Source: an uncultured Glaciecola sp. (GTDB lineage: Bacteria; Pseudomonadota; Gammaproteobacteria; Enterobacterales; Alteromonadaceae). Taken from it: 64,000 bases of DNA. This document shows positions 10,182-18,757 of this stretch, piece after piece. Within the stretch, counting starts at the first letter, position 1. The number at the start of each line of letters is the position of its first letter. Both the position numbers and the translations under genes were made by a program. Under the pieces are notes generated by a model. It had not been told where the DNA came from. It was given only the letters and a program-made list of their open reading frames with translations, and did no database searches. The DNA lies in NCBI GenBank assembly GCA_937125395.1, contig CAKZLI010000010.1:40867-104866 (forward strand), written 5' to 3'.

Positions 10182-10853
10182 TTATTTCCTATTTAAATAG
10201 CCGTTTTCTGCTAAAAACGTCATGCTAATATCTGATTTTGGTTGAACATCATTCGCCGATCGGCCACCTTGCATTAATCGCTCTAAATACCGGGCTATTA
10301 CATCGACTTCAAGATTGACGCGTGTGCCTACTTTATAAGTACTGATAATGGTTTTTTCAAGGGTATGTGGAATTAACCAAAGCATAAACTCATCTTCCGT
10401 CACATCATTGACCGTCAAACTCACACCATCCACAGTAATAGAGCCTTTGTGCGCGATATAATGACGGATCGACTCAGGCATGTGTACCCATACTTCAATG
10501 TAATCTTGTTGATCCACGATCCGGCTAATATGCCCTACGCCATCAACATGTCCTGACACGATATGGCCACCAAAGCGACTGGTCGGCAACATGGCTTTTT
10601 CTAAGTTGACCTTAGCCCCTGCGCTGTAGTCGCTGAATCCCGTATATTTAATTGTCTCTTGGGAGACATCAGCACAATAATACGTATCACCATATTCAAC
10701 GACTGTCAGGCAGACACCATTGGTGGCGATACTGTCACCTAATGCAACATCTGACATATCCAAATGCGGACATTGTACCGTTAAACGAATATCGTTACCG
10801 TTGTTACGTAACTGGCTGATTTCACCGACTGCTTCAATAATACCTGTAAACAT
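10182..10853 (-). CDS. ribE: Riboflavin synthase alpha subunit
   Basis: This 223-residue enzyme (called RibC in E. coli) dismutates two lumazine molecules to riboflavin. It shows the two-barrel duplication: MFTGIIEAVGEI opens the first half and FGGHIVSGHVDGVG near residue 95 opens the second. SIATNGVCLTVV and GSITVDGVSLTVN are the matching substrate-binding strands. The start is well supported by AAAGGAA upstream of the ATG. It sits between ribD and ribBX in the riboflavin run. Confidence 0.96.
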   Translation of the reverse strand: MFTGIIEAVGEISQLRNNGNDIRLTVQCPHLDMSDVALGDSIATNGVCLTVVEYGDTYYCADVSQETIKYTGFSDYSAGAKVNLEKAMLPTSRFGGHIVSGHVDGVGHISRIVDQQDYIEVWVHMPESIRHYIAHKGSITVDGVSLTVNDVTEDEFMLWLIPHTLEKTIISTYKVGTRVNLEVDVIARYLERLMQGGRSANDVQPKSDISMTFLAENGYLNRK

Positions 10854-10868
10854 ACTGTTCCTTTCCGC

Positions 10869-12047
10869 TTATGCCGGATAAATAACACGACATGTGTGCT
10901 TAATATCACGCCCAACATGGCGTGTATCGGTGATGGCTAATTCAATGCGCTGCGCCATACTCGTTAATCTCTCTAAGTGTATCGCATCTTGTGCTGCATG
11001 GCCTAATAAGACGGGTGCTTGATACAAAATCAGCTCATCAACCAGCTTAGCGGATAACAATGCGCCTACTAATCCAGCACCGGCTTCGACCCACACACTA
11101 TTAATCGAACGGCTTGCTAACTGGTACATGACATCATGTAAATCGCATTTACCCTGTGCATTGATCTGTGTATTACGCGCAGTAAATACGTGGGTAGGCG
11201 CTGCAGGATCCGCACCATGAATAATGTGATATTGATCATCAATCATTCCTTGTGAATCTATCACCCCGCGTAACGGTTGCGAAAATGTGGCTAATGGATT
11301 CTTAGCCAGTGTCGCAGTCACTGAATTTGGCGCATCGGCCAAACGGACGTTCAATAATGGATCGTCTTGTATCACGGTTTGTGAGCCGGTCAAAATACAA
11401 CCATACTGCGCTCGATGTGCTTGCACATCCATCCTTGCAGGCGGCTGGGTGATCCATTGACTAATCCCATTGGACAACGCAATTTTACCGTCCAAAGAAG
11501 TGGCTAATTTAGCTGTGACAAACGGCCGTTGTCGCTCGACTAACGACAAAAAATGCCGATTTAATTCTCTGGCCTGTGCAGCTAATAACCCGACTTGTAC
11601 GCGCACACCTGCATTGCGCAATAATGCAATGCCTTGTCCAGCAACACTGGCAAAAGGGTCTTGCATCGCAATCACGACATGCCTAATGCCCGCTGCAATT
11701 AAGGCATTTGCACAAGGACCCGTGCGTCCGGTATGGCTGCACGGCTCTAAGGTCACATACGCTGTTGCGTGTGCGCATTGTGCAGCAGATAATTGGCCCG
11801 CAGCAATCTTTGCGGAGACTTCAGCCAATGCATGTACTTCTGCATGCGCCGTACCTGCTTGTTGATGAAAACCACGGCCAATAATTTCGGTATCTAAGGT
11901 AATCACGCAGCCTACCATCGGATTGGGCGCTACGGTATAGCGGCCTAACTCCGCCAATGCTAATGCTTTGGCCATCATCGCCGTAGCAAACGGTGAAAAA
12001 CTCGGGTTATTGTTTGCCGGCATCAGGCACTGATCCATCGGTATCAT
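10869..12047 (-). CDS. ribD: Bifunctional riboflavin deaminase/reductase RibD
   Basis: The N-terminal half is a zinc deaminase with [10 protein letters not shown] and [13 protein letters not shown] holding the His/Glu and Cys ligands. The C-terminal half (from about residue 165, [15 protein letters not shown]) is the NADPH reductase. Together they convert the GTP-cyclohydrolase product to the ribitylamino pyrimidine. Total 392 residues from the ORF start, slightly longer than E. coli RibD (367). The ORF overlaps nrdR by 41 bases; an ATG at 12023 (MPANNNPSF) would shorten the overlap to 17 bases and is an equally plausible start. Confidence 0.94.
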   Translation of the reverse strand: MIPMDQCLMPANNNPSFSPFATAMMAKALALAELGRYTVAPNPMVGCVITLDTEIIGRGFHQQAGTAHAEVHALAEVSAKIAAGQLSAAQCAHATAYVTLEPCSHTGRTGPCANALIAAGIRHVVIAMQDPFASVAGQGIALLRNAGVRVQVGLLAAQARELNRHFLSLVERQRPFVTAKLATSLDGKIALSNGISQWITQPPARMDVQAHRAQYGCILTGSQTVIQDDPLLNVRLADAPNSVTATLAKNPLATFSQPLRGVIDSQGMIDDQYHIIHGADPAAPTHVFTARNTQINAQGKCDLHDVMYQLASRSINSVWVEAGAGLVGALLSAKLVDELILYQAPVLLGHAAQDAIHLERLTSMAQRIELAITDTRHVGRDIKHTCRVIYPA

Positions 12048-12498
12048 TACTTTGCCCTAACTTGGCAATCTCTAAACCAAATTCACGAATATCTTCAAAC
12101 GATCGATACACCGAGGCAAAGCGTACATACGCAACTTTATCGAGTTCTTTAAGCTCATCCATAATCAGATTACCAACCAGTTCGCTTTCGACTTCCCGCT
12201 CACCCGTTCCACGCAGTGCGGATTTGATTTGGTTAATGCCTTTTTCTACGTTTTCGGTGCTAACTGGGCGTTTTTCTAATGCCCGTTGTAAGCCCAAACG
12301 TAATTTAGCTTCATTGAAAGGTTCACGTGAACCATCACGTTTAATAACCCGCGGCAGGACTAATTCAGCGACTTCAAAGGTCGTAAATCGCTCTTTGCAT
12401 GTTGAGCACTCACGACGACGTCGTATTTGATGACCTTCTGCGACCAGTCGTGAATCGATGACTTTGGTTTCTTGTTCAATACAAAACGGACAAAACAT
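12007..12498 (-). CDS. nrdR: Transcriptional repressor NrdR
   Basis: This 163-residue regulator represses ribonucleotide reductase genes in response to ATP/dATP. It has a four-cysteine zinc ribbon (MFCPFC at the start, CSTCKERF near residue 34) and an ATP-cone domain from about residue 49 to 139 ([16 protein letters not shown]). The family length is about 150. It heads the minus-strand run nrdR-ribD-ribE-ribBX-ribH-nusB-thiL-pgpA, a common order in gammaproteobacteria. A perfect palindrome lies 24 bases upstream, between it and glyA. Confidence 0.96.
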   Translation of the reverse strand: MFCPFCIEQETKVIDSRLVAEGHQIRRRRECSTCKERFTTFEVAELVLPRVIKRDGSREPFNEAKLRLGLQRALEKRPVSTENVEKGINQIKSALRGTGEREVESELVGNLIMDELKELDKVAYVRFASVYRSFEDIREFGLEIAKLGQSNDTDGSVPDAGKQ

Positions 12499-12521
12499 AA
12501 TTTATGGCTCTTATAAAACAC

Positions 12522-12545
12522 ATTAACCGGCAATTGCCGGTTAAT
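12522..12545. repeat. 24-bp perfect palindrome between glyA and nrdR
   Basis: The sequence ATTAACCGGCAATTGCCGGTTAAT equals its own reverse complement. It lies between the glyA stop and the nrdR start, both on the minus strand. As RNA it could form a stem after glyA, but the following bases (AATGTGTTTTAT) are only partly U-rich, so it would be a weak intrinsic terminator. A perfect DNA palindrome just ahead of a repressor gene is also compatible with an operator. I cannot decide from sequence alone. Confidence 0.6.
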
Positions 12546-12589
12546 CATCAAAATGCATACTCAACTAAGCACTCGGCTTAGCCAATAAA

Positions 12590-13846
12590 CTAACCGTATA
12601 CAGGGTGTAACTCACACAAGGCAATGGCTTCTTGTTTAACGCGAGCGATAACACTGTCATCCCCCATGTTGTCCAAGATATCACATATCCAAGTAGCCAC
12701 TTGCTCAGCCTGTGCTTCTTGAAAACCTCGGCGAGTAATCGCAGGGGTACCGATGCGTAATCCACTGGTAACAAATGGTGAGCGCGGATCGTTAGGGACC
12801 GAGTTTTTGTTAACAGTAATGTTAGCTGAGCCTAACGCGGCATCCGCATCTTTCCCTGTAATATCTTTGTCGATAAGGTCTAACAAAAATAAGTGATTTT
12901 CAGTGCCGTTAGAAACGATTTTGAATCCACGTTGTTGCATTACTGCAACCATGGCTTTCGCATTTTTAACAACTTGAGCCTGGTATGTCTTAAATTCTGG
13001 TTGTAAGGCTTCTTTAAACGCAACCGCTTTAGCTGCAATCACATGGCATAATGGACCGCCTTGATTACCAGGAAATACAGAGCTGTTTAGTTTTTTGTAG
13101 ATGTCTTCATCACCGCATGCAGATAAAATCAAGCCACTACGTGGACCCGCTAATGTCTTGTGAGTTGTTGTAGTGACAACGTGAGCATGAGGGAGCGGAC
13201 TAGGATAAACACCCGCCGCAACTAGACCGGCAACATGCGCCATGTCGACTAATAGATAGGCACCGACTTTGTCCGCAATCTCACGGAATTTAGCCCAATC
13301 AATGATACCTGAGTAAGCAGAGAACCCACCAATTAGCATTTTAGGTTTGTGCTCTAAAGCCAGTGCTTCAATTTGTGCATAATCAATAATACCGGTAGAT
13401 TCATCAATGCCGTATTGAATCGCATTGTAGATTTTACCAGAGAAATTAACATGTGAACCATGGGTCAAATGACCACCGTGTGCCAAGCTCATTCCTAATA
13501 CGGTATCACCGGCGTTCAGTAACGCACCAAATACGGCAGTATTTGCTTGTGAACCAGCATGTGGCTGAACGTTTGCGTAATCGGCACCAAACAATTCTTT
13601 GGCGCGGTCAATGGCTAAATTCTCAACCACATCAACATACTCACAACCGCCGTAATAACGTTTGCCTGGATACCCTTCCGCATATTTATTGGTAAGCTGT
13701 GAACCTTGCGCTTCGAGGACGCGTGGTGAACAGTAGTTTTCAGAAGCAATAAGCTCAATATGATGCTCTTGACGTTGATTCTCAAGATTAATTGCGTTAG
13801 CTAACTCGGGATCAAAATCAGCAATATTCATGTTGCGTTCTAGCAT
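12590..13846 (-). CDS. glyA: Serine hydroxymethyltransferase
   Basis: This 418-residue PLP enzyme interconverts serine and glycine with tetrahydrofolate, feeding one-carbon metabolism. The PLP-lysine motif [16 protein letters not shown] is near residue 222. The early [21 protein letters not shown] and [15 protein letters not shown] segments are family hallmarks. Length equals the E. coli enzyme (417). The ORF starts [11 protein letters not shown], and the second ATG (MNIADF, 13831) is also possible. A similar glyA-nrdR-rib order occurs widely in gammaproteobacteria. Confidence 0.97.
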   Translation of the reverse strand: MLERNMNIADFDPELANAINLENQRQEHHIELIASENYCSPRVLEAQGSQLTNKYAEGYPGKRYYGGCEYVDVVENLAIDRAKELFGADYANVQPHAGSQANTAVFGALLNAGDTVLGMSLAHGGHLTHGSHVNFSGKIYNAIQYGIDESTGIIDYAQIEALALEHKPKMLIGGFSAYSGIIDWAKFREIADKVGAYLLVDMAHVAGLVAAGVYPSPLPHAHVVTTTTHKTLAGPRSGLILSACGDEDIYKKLNSSVFPGNQGGPLCHVIAAKAVAFKEALQPEFKTYQAQVVKNAKAMVAVMQQRGFKIVSNGTENHLFLLDLIDKDITGKDADAALGSANITVNKNSVPNDPRSPFVTSGLRIGTPAITRRGFQEAQAEQVATWICDILDNMGDDSVIARVKQEAIALCELHPVYG

Positions 13847-13946
13847 TGATTACACCTATGGGGAAAGGTTAAAATAAATTTCGAGGTGGCATTTTAGTCA
13901 ATAATTGAACAAAAAACCACTACATATTGTGTTTTAGCCACTTAAA

Positions 13947-14999
13947 TTAAGGGGCTAGTTTGTGCACTTGAGTTTCCAGTGTTTTGACGCGCTTAAAAAC
14001 ACTGTCTAGTTGTTTGATTCGGATCGAGTTTCGACGCCATTCACTATACGGAGAATGCGGCATTCCTGATGAATACACACCCGGTTCGCGAATATCACTG
14101 GTGACCATAGTATTGCCGGTTATTTGTACATTATCACAAATCGTAATGTGCCCATTAATCGCCACAGTACCTGCAATGATCACATTTTTACCGATATTCA
14201 CGCTACCAGCCATCATCGTGCCACCACATAAACACGCACCATCACCAATCACGACATTATGCGCAATATGCACCTGATTATCGATAATCACATGCTGACC
14301 AATCACTGTGTCTTCTAATGCACCGCGATCAATCGTCGTGCTAGCGCCTATTTCTGTAAAATCGCCAATGATCACTTTGCCCGTTTGCGGGATCGTGATC
14401 CATTTACCGCCACTCGGCGCATAGCCATAACCATCACTGCCAATCACAGTATTACTGTGAATGACGACGTGTTGACCCAGTTCACAACTATGATAAATCG
14501 TGGCATTTGGATGAATAATACTGTGTGCGCCTATTTGGGCATTCACGCGGATCACCGCCCCTGCACCAATCGATACGTCATCACCCAATACTACCCCAGC
14601 TTCAATCACCGCATTGGGTCCGATACTGACCTGCTCCCCTAATACGGCGGTAGGATCAACATACGCACTAGGATGAATGGCGTAGTGTGGCTTGGGTGTC
14701 GGGTCTAATAGCTGCGCGGCTAAAGCAAAGCCAACATAAGCATCTTCAACGATTAACGCAACCCCTGCATAATCTTGCGCGAGTTTTTCAGTTAATATCA
14801 CCGCACTTGCTTGAGCAGAAGCTAAGCTCTTAAGGTATTTTTTGTCATTCAAAAAAGCCACATCTCCCGCTTGAGATTTATCCAGCGGTGCGACACGGGT
14901 AATCTGCATATGCTCAGCCTCAGCAAGCAAAGATGGAGTCGGTGAGGCAATCGTCGCATTGATATGTTGAGCCAGCGACGCGAGGGAAACAGAAATCAT
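13947..14999 (-). CDS. lpxD: UDP-3-O-acylglucosamine N-acyltransferase
   Basis: This 350-residue enzyme adds the N-linked hydroxyacyl chain in lipid A synthesis. Residues about 1-100 form the uridine-binding domain. From about residue 105 there are left-handed beta-helix hexapeptide repeats ([22 protein letters not shown] and onward). The probable catalytic His is in HIAHNVVIG near residue 245. The C terminus forms a helix ([16 protein letters not shown]). Unusually it stands alone here, not in the bamA-skp-lpxD-fabZ-lpxA-lpxB cluster, so it may be a second copy or a relocated single copy. Confidence 0.93.
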   Translation of the reverse strand: MISVSLASLAQHINATIASPTPSLLAEAEHMQITRVAPLDKSQAGDVAFLNDKKYLKSLASAQASAVILTEKLAQDYAGVALIVEDAYVGFALAAQLLDPTPKPHYAIHPSAYVDPTAVLGEQVSIGPNAVIEAGVVLGDDVSIGAGAVIRVNAQIGAHSIIHPNATIYHSCELGQHVVIHSNTVIGSDGYGYAPSGGKWITIPQTGKVIIGDFTEIGASTTIDRGALEDTVIGQHVIIDNQVHIAHNVVIGDGACLCGGTMMAGSVNIGKNVIIAGTVAINGHITICDNVQITGNTMVTSDIREPGVYSSGMPHSPYSEWRRNSIRIKQLDSVFKRVKTLETQVHKLAP

Positions 15000-15118
15000 A
15001 AAATAAGCCTAAACAATGCAATAAAAGTGACATGCTATTAAAAAGCGACACACTTATCTAGTAGTTACCCCATAATATCTATTACAATAGGGTAAATTAT
15101 TATTAATAAGGCATGTTT

Positions 15119-16786
15119 ATGGCTCAATTTGTTTATTCAATGCACCGTGTGGGCAAAATCGTCCCACCTAATCGTTTTATTCTTAAAGATATCTCGTTGA
15201 GTTTTTTTCCTGGCGCCAAAATCGGCGTATTGGGTCTCAATGGTTCTGGTAAATCTACTTTATTGCGCATCATGGCTGGTGTTGATAACGAAATTGAAGG
15301 TGAAGCCCGTCCCCTACCTGGGATCAAAGTCGGCTATTTGCCACAAGAGCCGCAGCTTGATGAAAGCTTAAACGTGCGCGGCAATATTGAGCTTGCCGTT
15401 GCTGATGTGGCGCATGCACTGTCCCGTCTAGATGAGGTGTATGCTGCATATGCCGAAGAAGACGCAGATTTTGATGCTTTAGCCAAAGAACAAGGCGAGC
15501 TAGAAGCGATTATTCAAACCAAAGATGGACATAATCTTGATAATGCACTGGAACGTGCTGCCGATGCATTGCGCCTGCCACCTTGGGAAGCTGATGTCAG
15601 CAAATTGTCAGGGGGTGAACGGCGCCGAGTCGCATTATGTAAGCTGCTACTCGAAAAACCCGATATGCTATTGCTCGATGAGCCAACTAACCACTTGGAT
15701 GCAGAGTCCGTAGCATGGTTAGAGCGCTTTTTGCATGACTATGAAGGCACCGTTGTTGCCATTACCCACGATCGGTATTTTCTAGATAATGTCGCAGGCT
15801 GGATCCTCGAGCTGGATCGCGGTATGGGGATCCCATGGGAAGGAAATTATTCGTCGTGGTTAGAGCAAAAAGATGCACGTCTGCAACTGGAAGAACGCAG
15901 TGAAAACGCGCGGCAAAAGTCGATTCAACAAGAACTCGAATGGGTTCGAACCAATCCTAAAGGCCGTGGTAGCAAATCCAAAGCCCGTATGGCGCGTTTT
16001 GAAGAGCTAAACACCAGTGATTATCAACGTCGTAACGAAACCAATGAATTGTTTATTCCACCGGGTGAGCGCTTAGGTGACAAAGTCATCGAAGTACAAG
16101 GCTTGTGCAAAGCCTATGATGACCGAGTATTGATTGATGATCTGACGTTTACTATCCCTAAAGGCGCGATTGTCGGGATCATTGGTCCTAACGGTGCGGG
16201 TAAATCAACCCTGTTTAAACTCCTTACTGGTGAAGAGCAAGCTGACGCAGGCACTATTACATTGGGTGAAACAGTACAGATTGCCTCAGTGGATCAGTTC
16301 CGTGACCACATGAACGAAAACAACACTGTGTGGAAAGAAGTCTCTGACGAACAAGATATTGTAAAAATCGGTAATTTTGAAATTAATTCGCGCGCTTATT
16401 GCTCACGCTTTAATTTTAAAGGCAATGATCAGCAAAAATTCATCAAAGATTTATCGGGTGGTGAACGTAACCGTGTACATTTAGCGAAGTTACTCAAAGC
16501 CGGCGGTAACGTACTATTACTCGATGAGCCCACCAATGATTTGGATGTTGAAACCTTGCGTGCCCTAGAAAATGCCTTATTGGAGTTTCCTGGTTGTGCC
16601 ATGGTGATATCGCATGACCGTTGGTTCCTAGATAGAGTTGCAACGCATATATTGGATTATCGTGATGATGGCAAAATTAACTTCTACGAAGGTAACTTTA
16701 CCGATTACGAGGAATGGTTAAAAGCGACGTTTGGTTCAGATATTGTTGAACCACATCGCTTAAAATATAAGAAAATTAGTAAATAA
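15119..16786 (+). CDS. ettA: Energy-dependent translational throttle protein EttA (ABC-F)
   Basis: This soluble ABC-F ATPase binds the ribosomal E site and gates the first peptide bond according to ATP level. Two ABC domains are visible: Walker A GLNGSGKST near residue 40 with LSGGERRRVA, and Walker A GPNGAGKST near residue 358 with LSGGERNRVH. LLLDEPTNHLDAES and LLLDEPTNDLDVET are the Walker B parts. The linker between them is the ribosome-binding arm. The start is 15119 rather than 15113, because AAGG lies 7 bases before 15119 but only 1 base before 15113. A strong terminator follows. Confidence 0.95.
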   Translation: MAQFVYSMHRVGKIVPPNRFILKDISLSFFPGAKIGVLGLNGSGKSTLLRIMAGVDNEIEGEARPLPGIKVGYLPQEPQLDESLNVRGNIELAVADVAHALSRLDEVYAAYAEEDADFDALAKEQGELEAIIQTKDGHNLDNALERAADALRLPPWEADVSKLSGGERRRVALCKLLLEKPDMLLLDEPTNHLDAESVAWLERFLHDYEGTVVAITHDRYFLDNVAGWILELDRGMGIPWEGNYSSWLEQKDARLQLEERSENARQKSIQQELEWVRTNPKGRGSKSKARMARFEELNTSDYQRRNETNELFIPPGERLGDKVIEVQGLCKAYDDRVLIDDLTFTIPKGAIVGIIGPNGAGKSTLFKLLTGEEQADAGTITLGETVQIASVDQFRDHMNENNTVWKEVSDEQDIVKIGNFEINSRAYCSRFNFKGNDQQKFIKDLSGGERNRVHLAKLLKAGGNVLLLDEPTNDLDVETLRALENALLEFPGCAMVISHDRWFLDRVATHILDYRDDGKINFYEGNFTDYEEWLKATFGSDIVEPHRLKYKKISK

Positions 16787-16810
16787 CAGCTAATATTCAC
16801 TTAATTTACT

Positions 16811-16840
16811 AGGCCTCTTTATTGAGGCCTTTTTGTTTTT
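16811..16840 (+). terminator. Intrinsic terminator after ettA
   Basis: AGGCCTC and GAGGCCT form a perfect 7-bp stem around a TTTATT loop, followed directly by TTTTTGTTTTT. It begins 25 bases after the ettA stop. Confidence 0.9.
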
Positions 16841-16869
16841 GTAAAGTCATTGTCTAAAGATGATAAACT

Positions 16870-17232
16870 TTACATCATCGAATGCAGCCCAATCAGATTA
16901 CCTTCAGTATCATGCACCAAACTAATATTGCCATGCTCACCGATACTAAATTTAGCTTGCATGACACTGCCACCGGCTGCAACCACACGACTTTCTTCAA
17001 CTGCGCAATCAGTACAGTTAAAATACACCACCGTTGAGTTACCACCGGCTTTGACATCTGCGCTGTATATGAGTGCTCCAGCGGCACCATAGCTCTCATC
17101 TGAGGGAAACATTTGCATATCAAATTCGGGCATGTCGTTTTTGGTTAACTCAAGCTGCAATACCGTTTGATAAAACGCTTTAGCCCGTTGCATATCATTC
17201 ACATAAATTTCAAACCATCCGACTACATTCAT
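16870..17232 (-). CDS. VOC (glyoxalase/bleomycin-resistance fold) family protein
   Basis: This 120-residue protein has the two beta-alpha-beta-beta-beta units of the VOC superfamily, starting MNVVGWFEIYVNDMQRAKAFYQTVL. It belongs to the subgroup often annotated as PhnB- or glyoxalase-like, whose substrates are mostly unknown. The closing HDTEGNLIGLHSMM contains the Glu expected at a metal site. It is a single gene between the ettA terminator and radA. I do not assign a reaction. Confidence 0.85.
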   Translation of the reverse strand: MNVVGWFEIYVNDMQRAKAFYQTVLQLELTKNDMPEFDMQMFPSDESYGAAGALIYSADVKAGGNSTVVYFNCTDCAVEESRVVAAGGSVMQAKFSIGEHGNISLVHDTEGNLIGLHSMM

Positions 17233-17282
17233 TGTTCTCTTCCTTGTGTTATCTAGATTACTAGGATCACAGATAGGATCCG

Positions 17283-18665
17283 TTACTTGATTAACTCTAG
17301 CAGTTCATGGATGGTTTTGACTGGAAATATTTTGGCACCGAGTCCTTCCATCGATTTATGGTAATTACGGAAAGGAATATAAATCTCAGTAAAGCCGTGC
17401 TGTGCTGCCTCCTTCACCCGAGGCACACCACTATCAATCGGCCGTATATCGCCATTCAGGCTCAACTCTCCCATGATGCAACTGGTGCGTGGAACGACAA
17501 ATTCATGTAACGAACTCAATAACGCGGCGACCAATGCTAAATCGATACAGGTTTCTGATTCATCAATTTTTAATCCACCAACAATATTAAAAAACGTATC
17601 ATGAAAAATCTTCGTCTTGGTGTGTTTACGCAATACCCCGGTGAGCATTTTGATCCGGTTCATGTTCAACCCCACACATACCCGTTGCGGATATTCCGCT
17701 TCTGTATCAGTAGTGAGACACTGAATTTCTAATAATAAATTGCGGTTACCTTTACGGATACAAGTGATTGCAGCACCAGGTGATTGCGTTGATGATCCCG
17801 ACAAAAATATCTCACTGGGATTATCAACACTGAGCATCCCGCGCTCGGTCATTCTAAAAATACCCACCGTATCTATGTCACCAAAGCGGTTTTTGTTGGC
17901 TCTCAAGGTACGAATTTGGCCATCGTTGGTATCAATGTGCAACAAGGCATCAACAATGTGCACGAGTGTTTGTGGCCCTGCAATTTCGTTATTTTTGTTC
18001 ACGTGAGCGATGATAAACATCGTCACATCATTTTGTTTACAATATTGCGTTAAGGCTTGTGCTGCGCTTTTTACCTGAGATGGGGAGCCTGGACTACCAT
18101 TGGCGTTGTCGGTCACCACAGCTTGAATTGAATCAATAACAGCAAATTTAATTTGGTGCGTGTGTAATTCTTCGATGATCGCCTCGACGCTAGTTTCGGA
18201 AAGTAAGAACAGTTGATCTTCGTTGTAGTCTAGCTTGAGTCGATTAACCCGATTTTTAAACTGCGACAACGATTCCTCTGCGGTGCAATACAGCGATTGC
18301 ATGCGCATTGACATACGTGCAACCAAATCAGATAGCAACGTGGTTTTACCCGCCCCAGGGTCACCAGAGATGATATTGACTGAACCGATAGTAATACCGC
18401 CACTCAGTACACGGTCTAATTCACCAATACCGGTCGCTGATTTTTCTGTTTCTGTGGCGGCAATGTCATTGATTTTTTTGGAACCACCTTGGCTTAACCC
18501 TGCATATCCAGCCACCTTACTTGGAGCCCTAGCTGCTGTTTTTTGTGCCGATACTTTGATCTCCTGCATGGTATTCCATGCACCACAACGACATTGTCCC
18601 TGCCAACGTGGGGCGCTATCACCACAATCAGTGCAAACAAACGCAGTTTTATCATTCTTCGCCAT
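17283..18665 (-). CDS. radA: DNA repair protein RadA
   Basis: This RecA-like ATPase promotes branch migration in recombinational repair. Domains in order are a C4 zinc finger (CTDCGDSAPRWQGQCRCGAW, residues 10-30), a RecA core with Walker A GDPGAGKT near residue 100, the RadA-specific RANKNRFG near residue 257, and a C-terminal Lon-protease-like domain from about residue 330. I start it at the ATG at 18665; the ORF-track start is a TTG one codon upstream. The radA/serB/smp neighbourhood is conserved in gammaproteobacteria and the PilZ gene starts divergently 92 bases away. Confidence 0.95.
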   Translation of the reverse strand: MAKNDKTAFVCTDCGDSAPRWQGQCRCGAWNTMQEIKVSAQKTAARAPSKVAGYAGLSQGGSKKINDIAATETEKSATGIGELDRVLSGGITIGSVNIISGDPGAGKTTLLSDLVARMSMRMQSLYCTAEESLSQFKNRVNRLKLDYNEDQLFLLSETSVEAIIEELHTHQIKFAVIDSIQAVVTDNANGSPGSPSQVKSAAQALTQYCKQNDVTMFIIAHVNKNNEIAGPQTLVHIVDALLHIDTNDGQIRTLRANKNRFGDIDTVGIFRMTERGMLSVDNPSEIFLSGSSTQSPGAAITCIRKGNRNLLLEIQCLTTDTEAEYPQRVCVGLNMNRIKMLTGVLRKHTKTKIFHDTFFNIVGGLKIDESETCIDLALVAALLSSLHEFVVPRTSCIMGELSLNGDIRPIDSGVPRVKEAAQHGFTEIYIPFRNYHKSMEGLGAKIFPVKTIHELLELIK

Positions 18666-18757
18666 CAATTCAGTCCTTAACTATCATTGCAATACGCCGA
18701 TATAGTTTACACATAAGCCTATAACGACACTATTAATACTTCTGGATTATCACGCCC

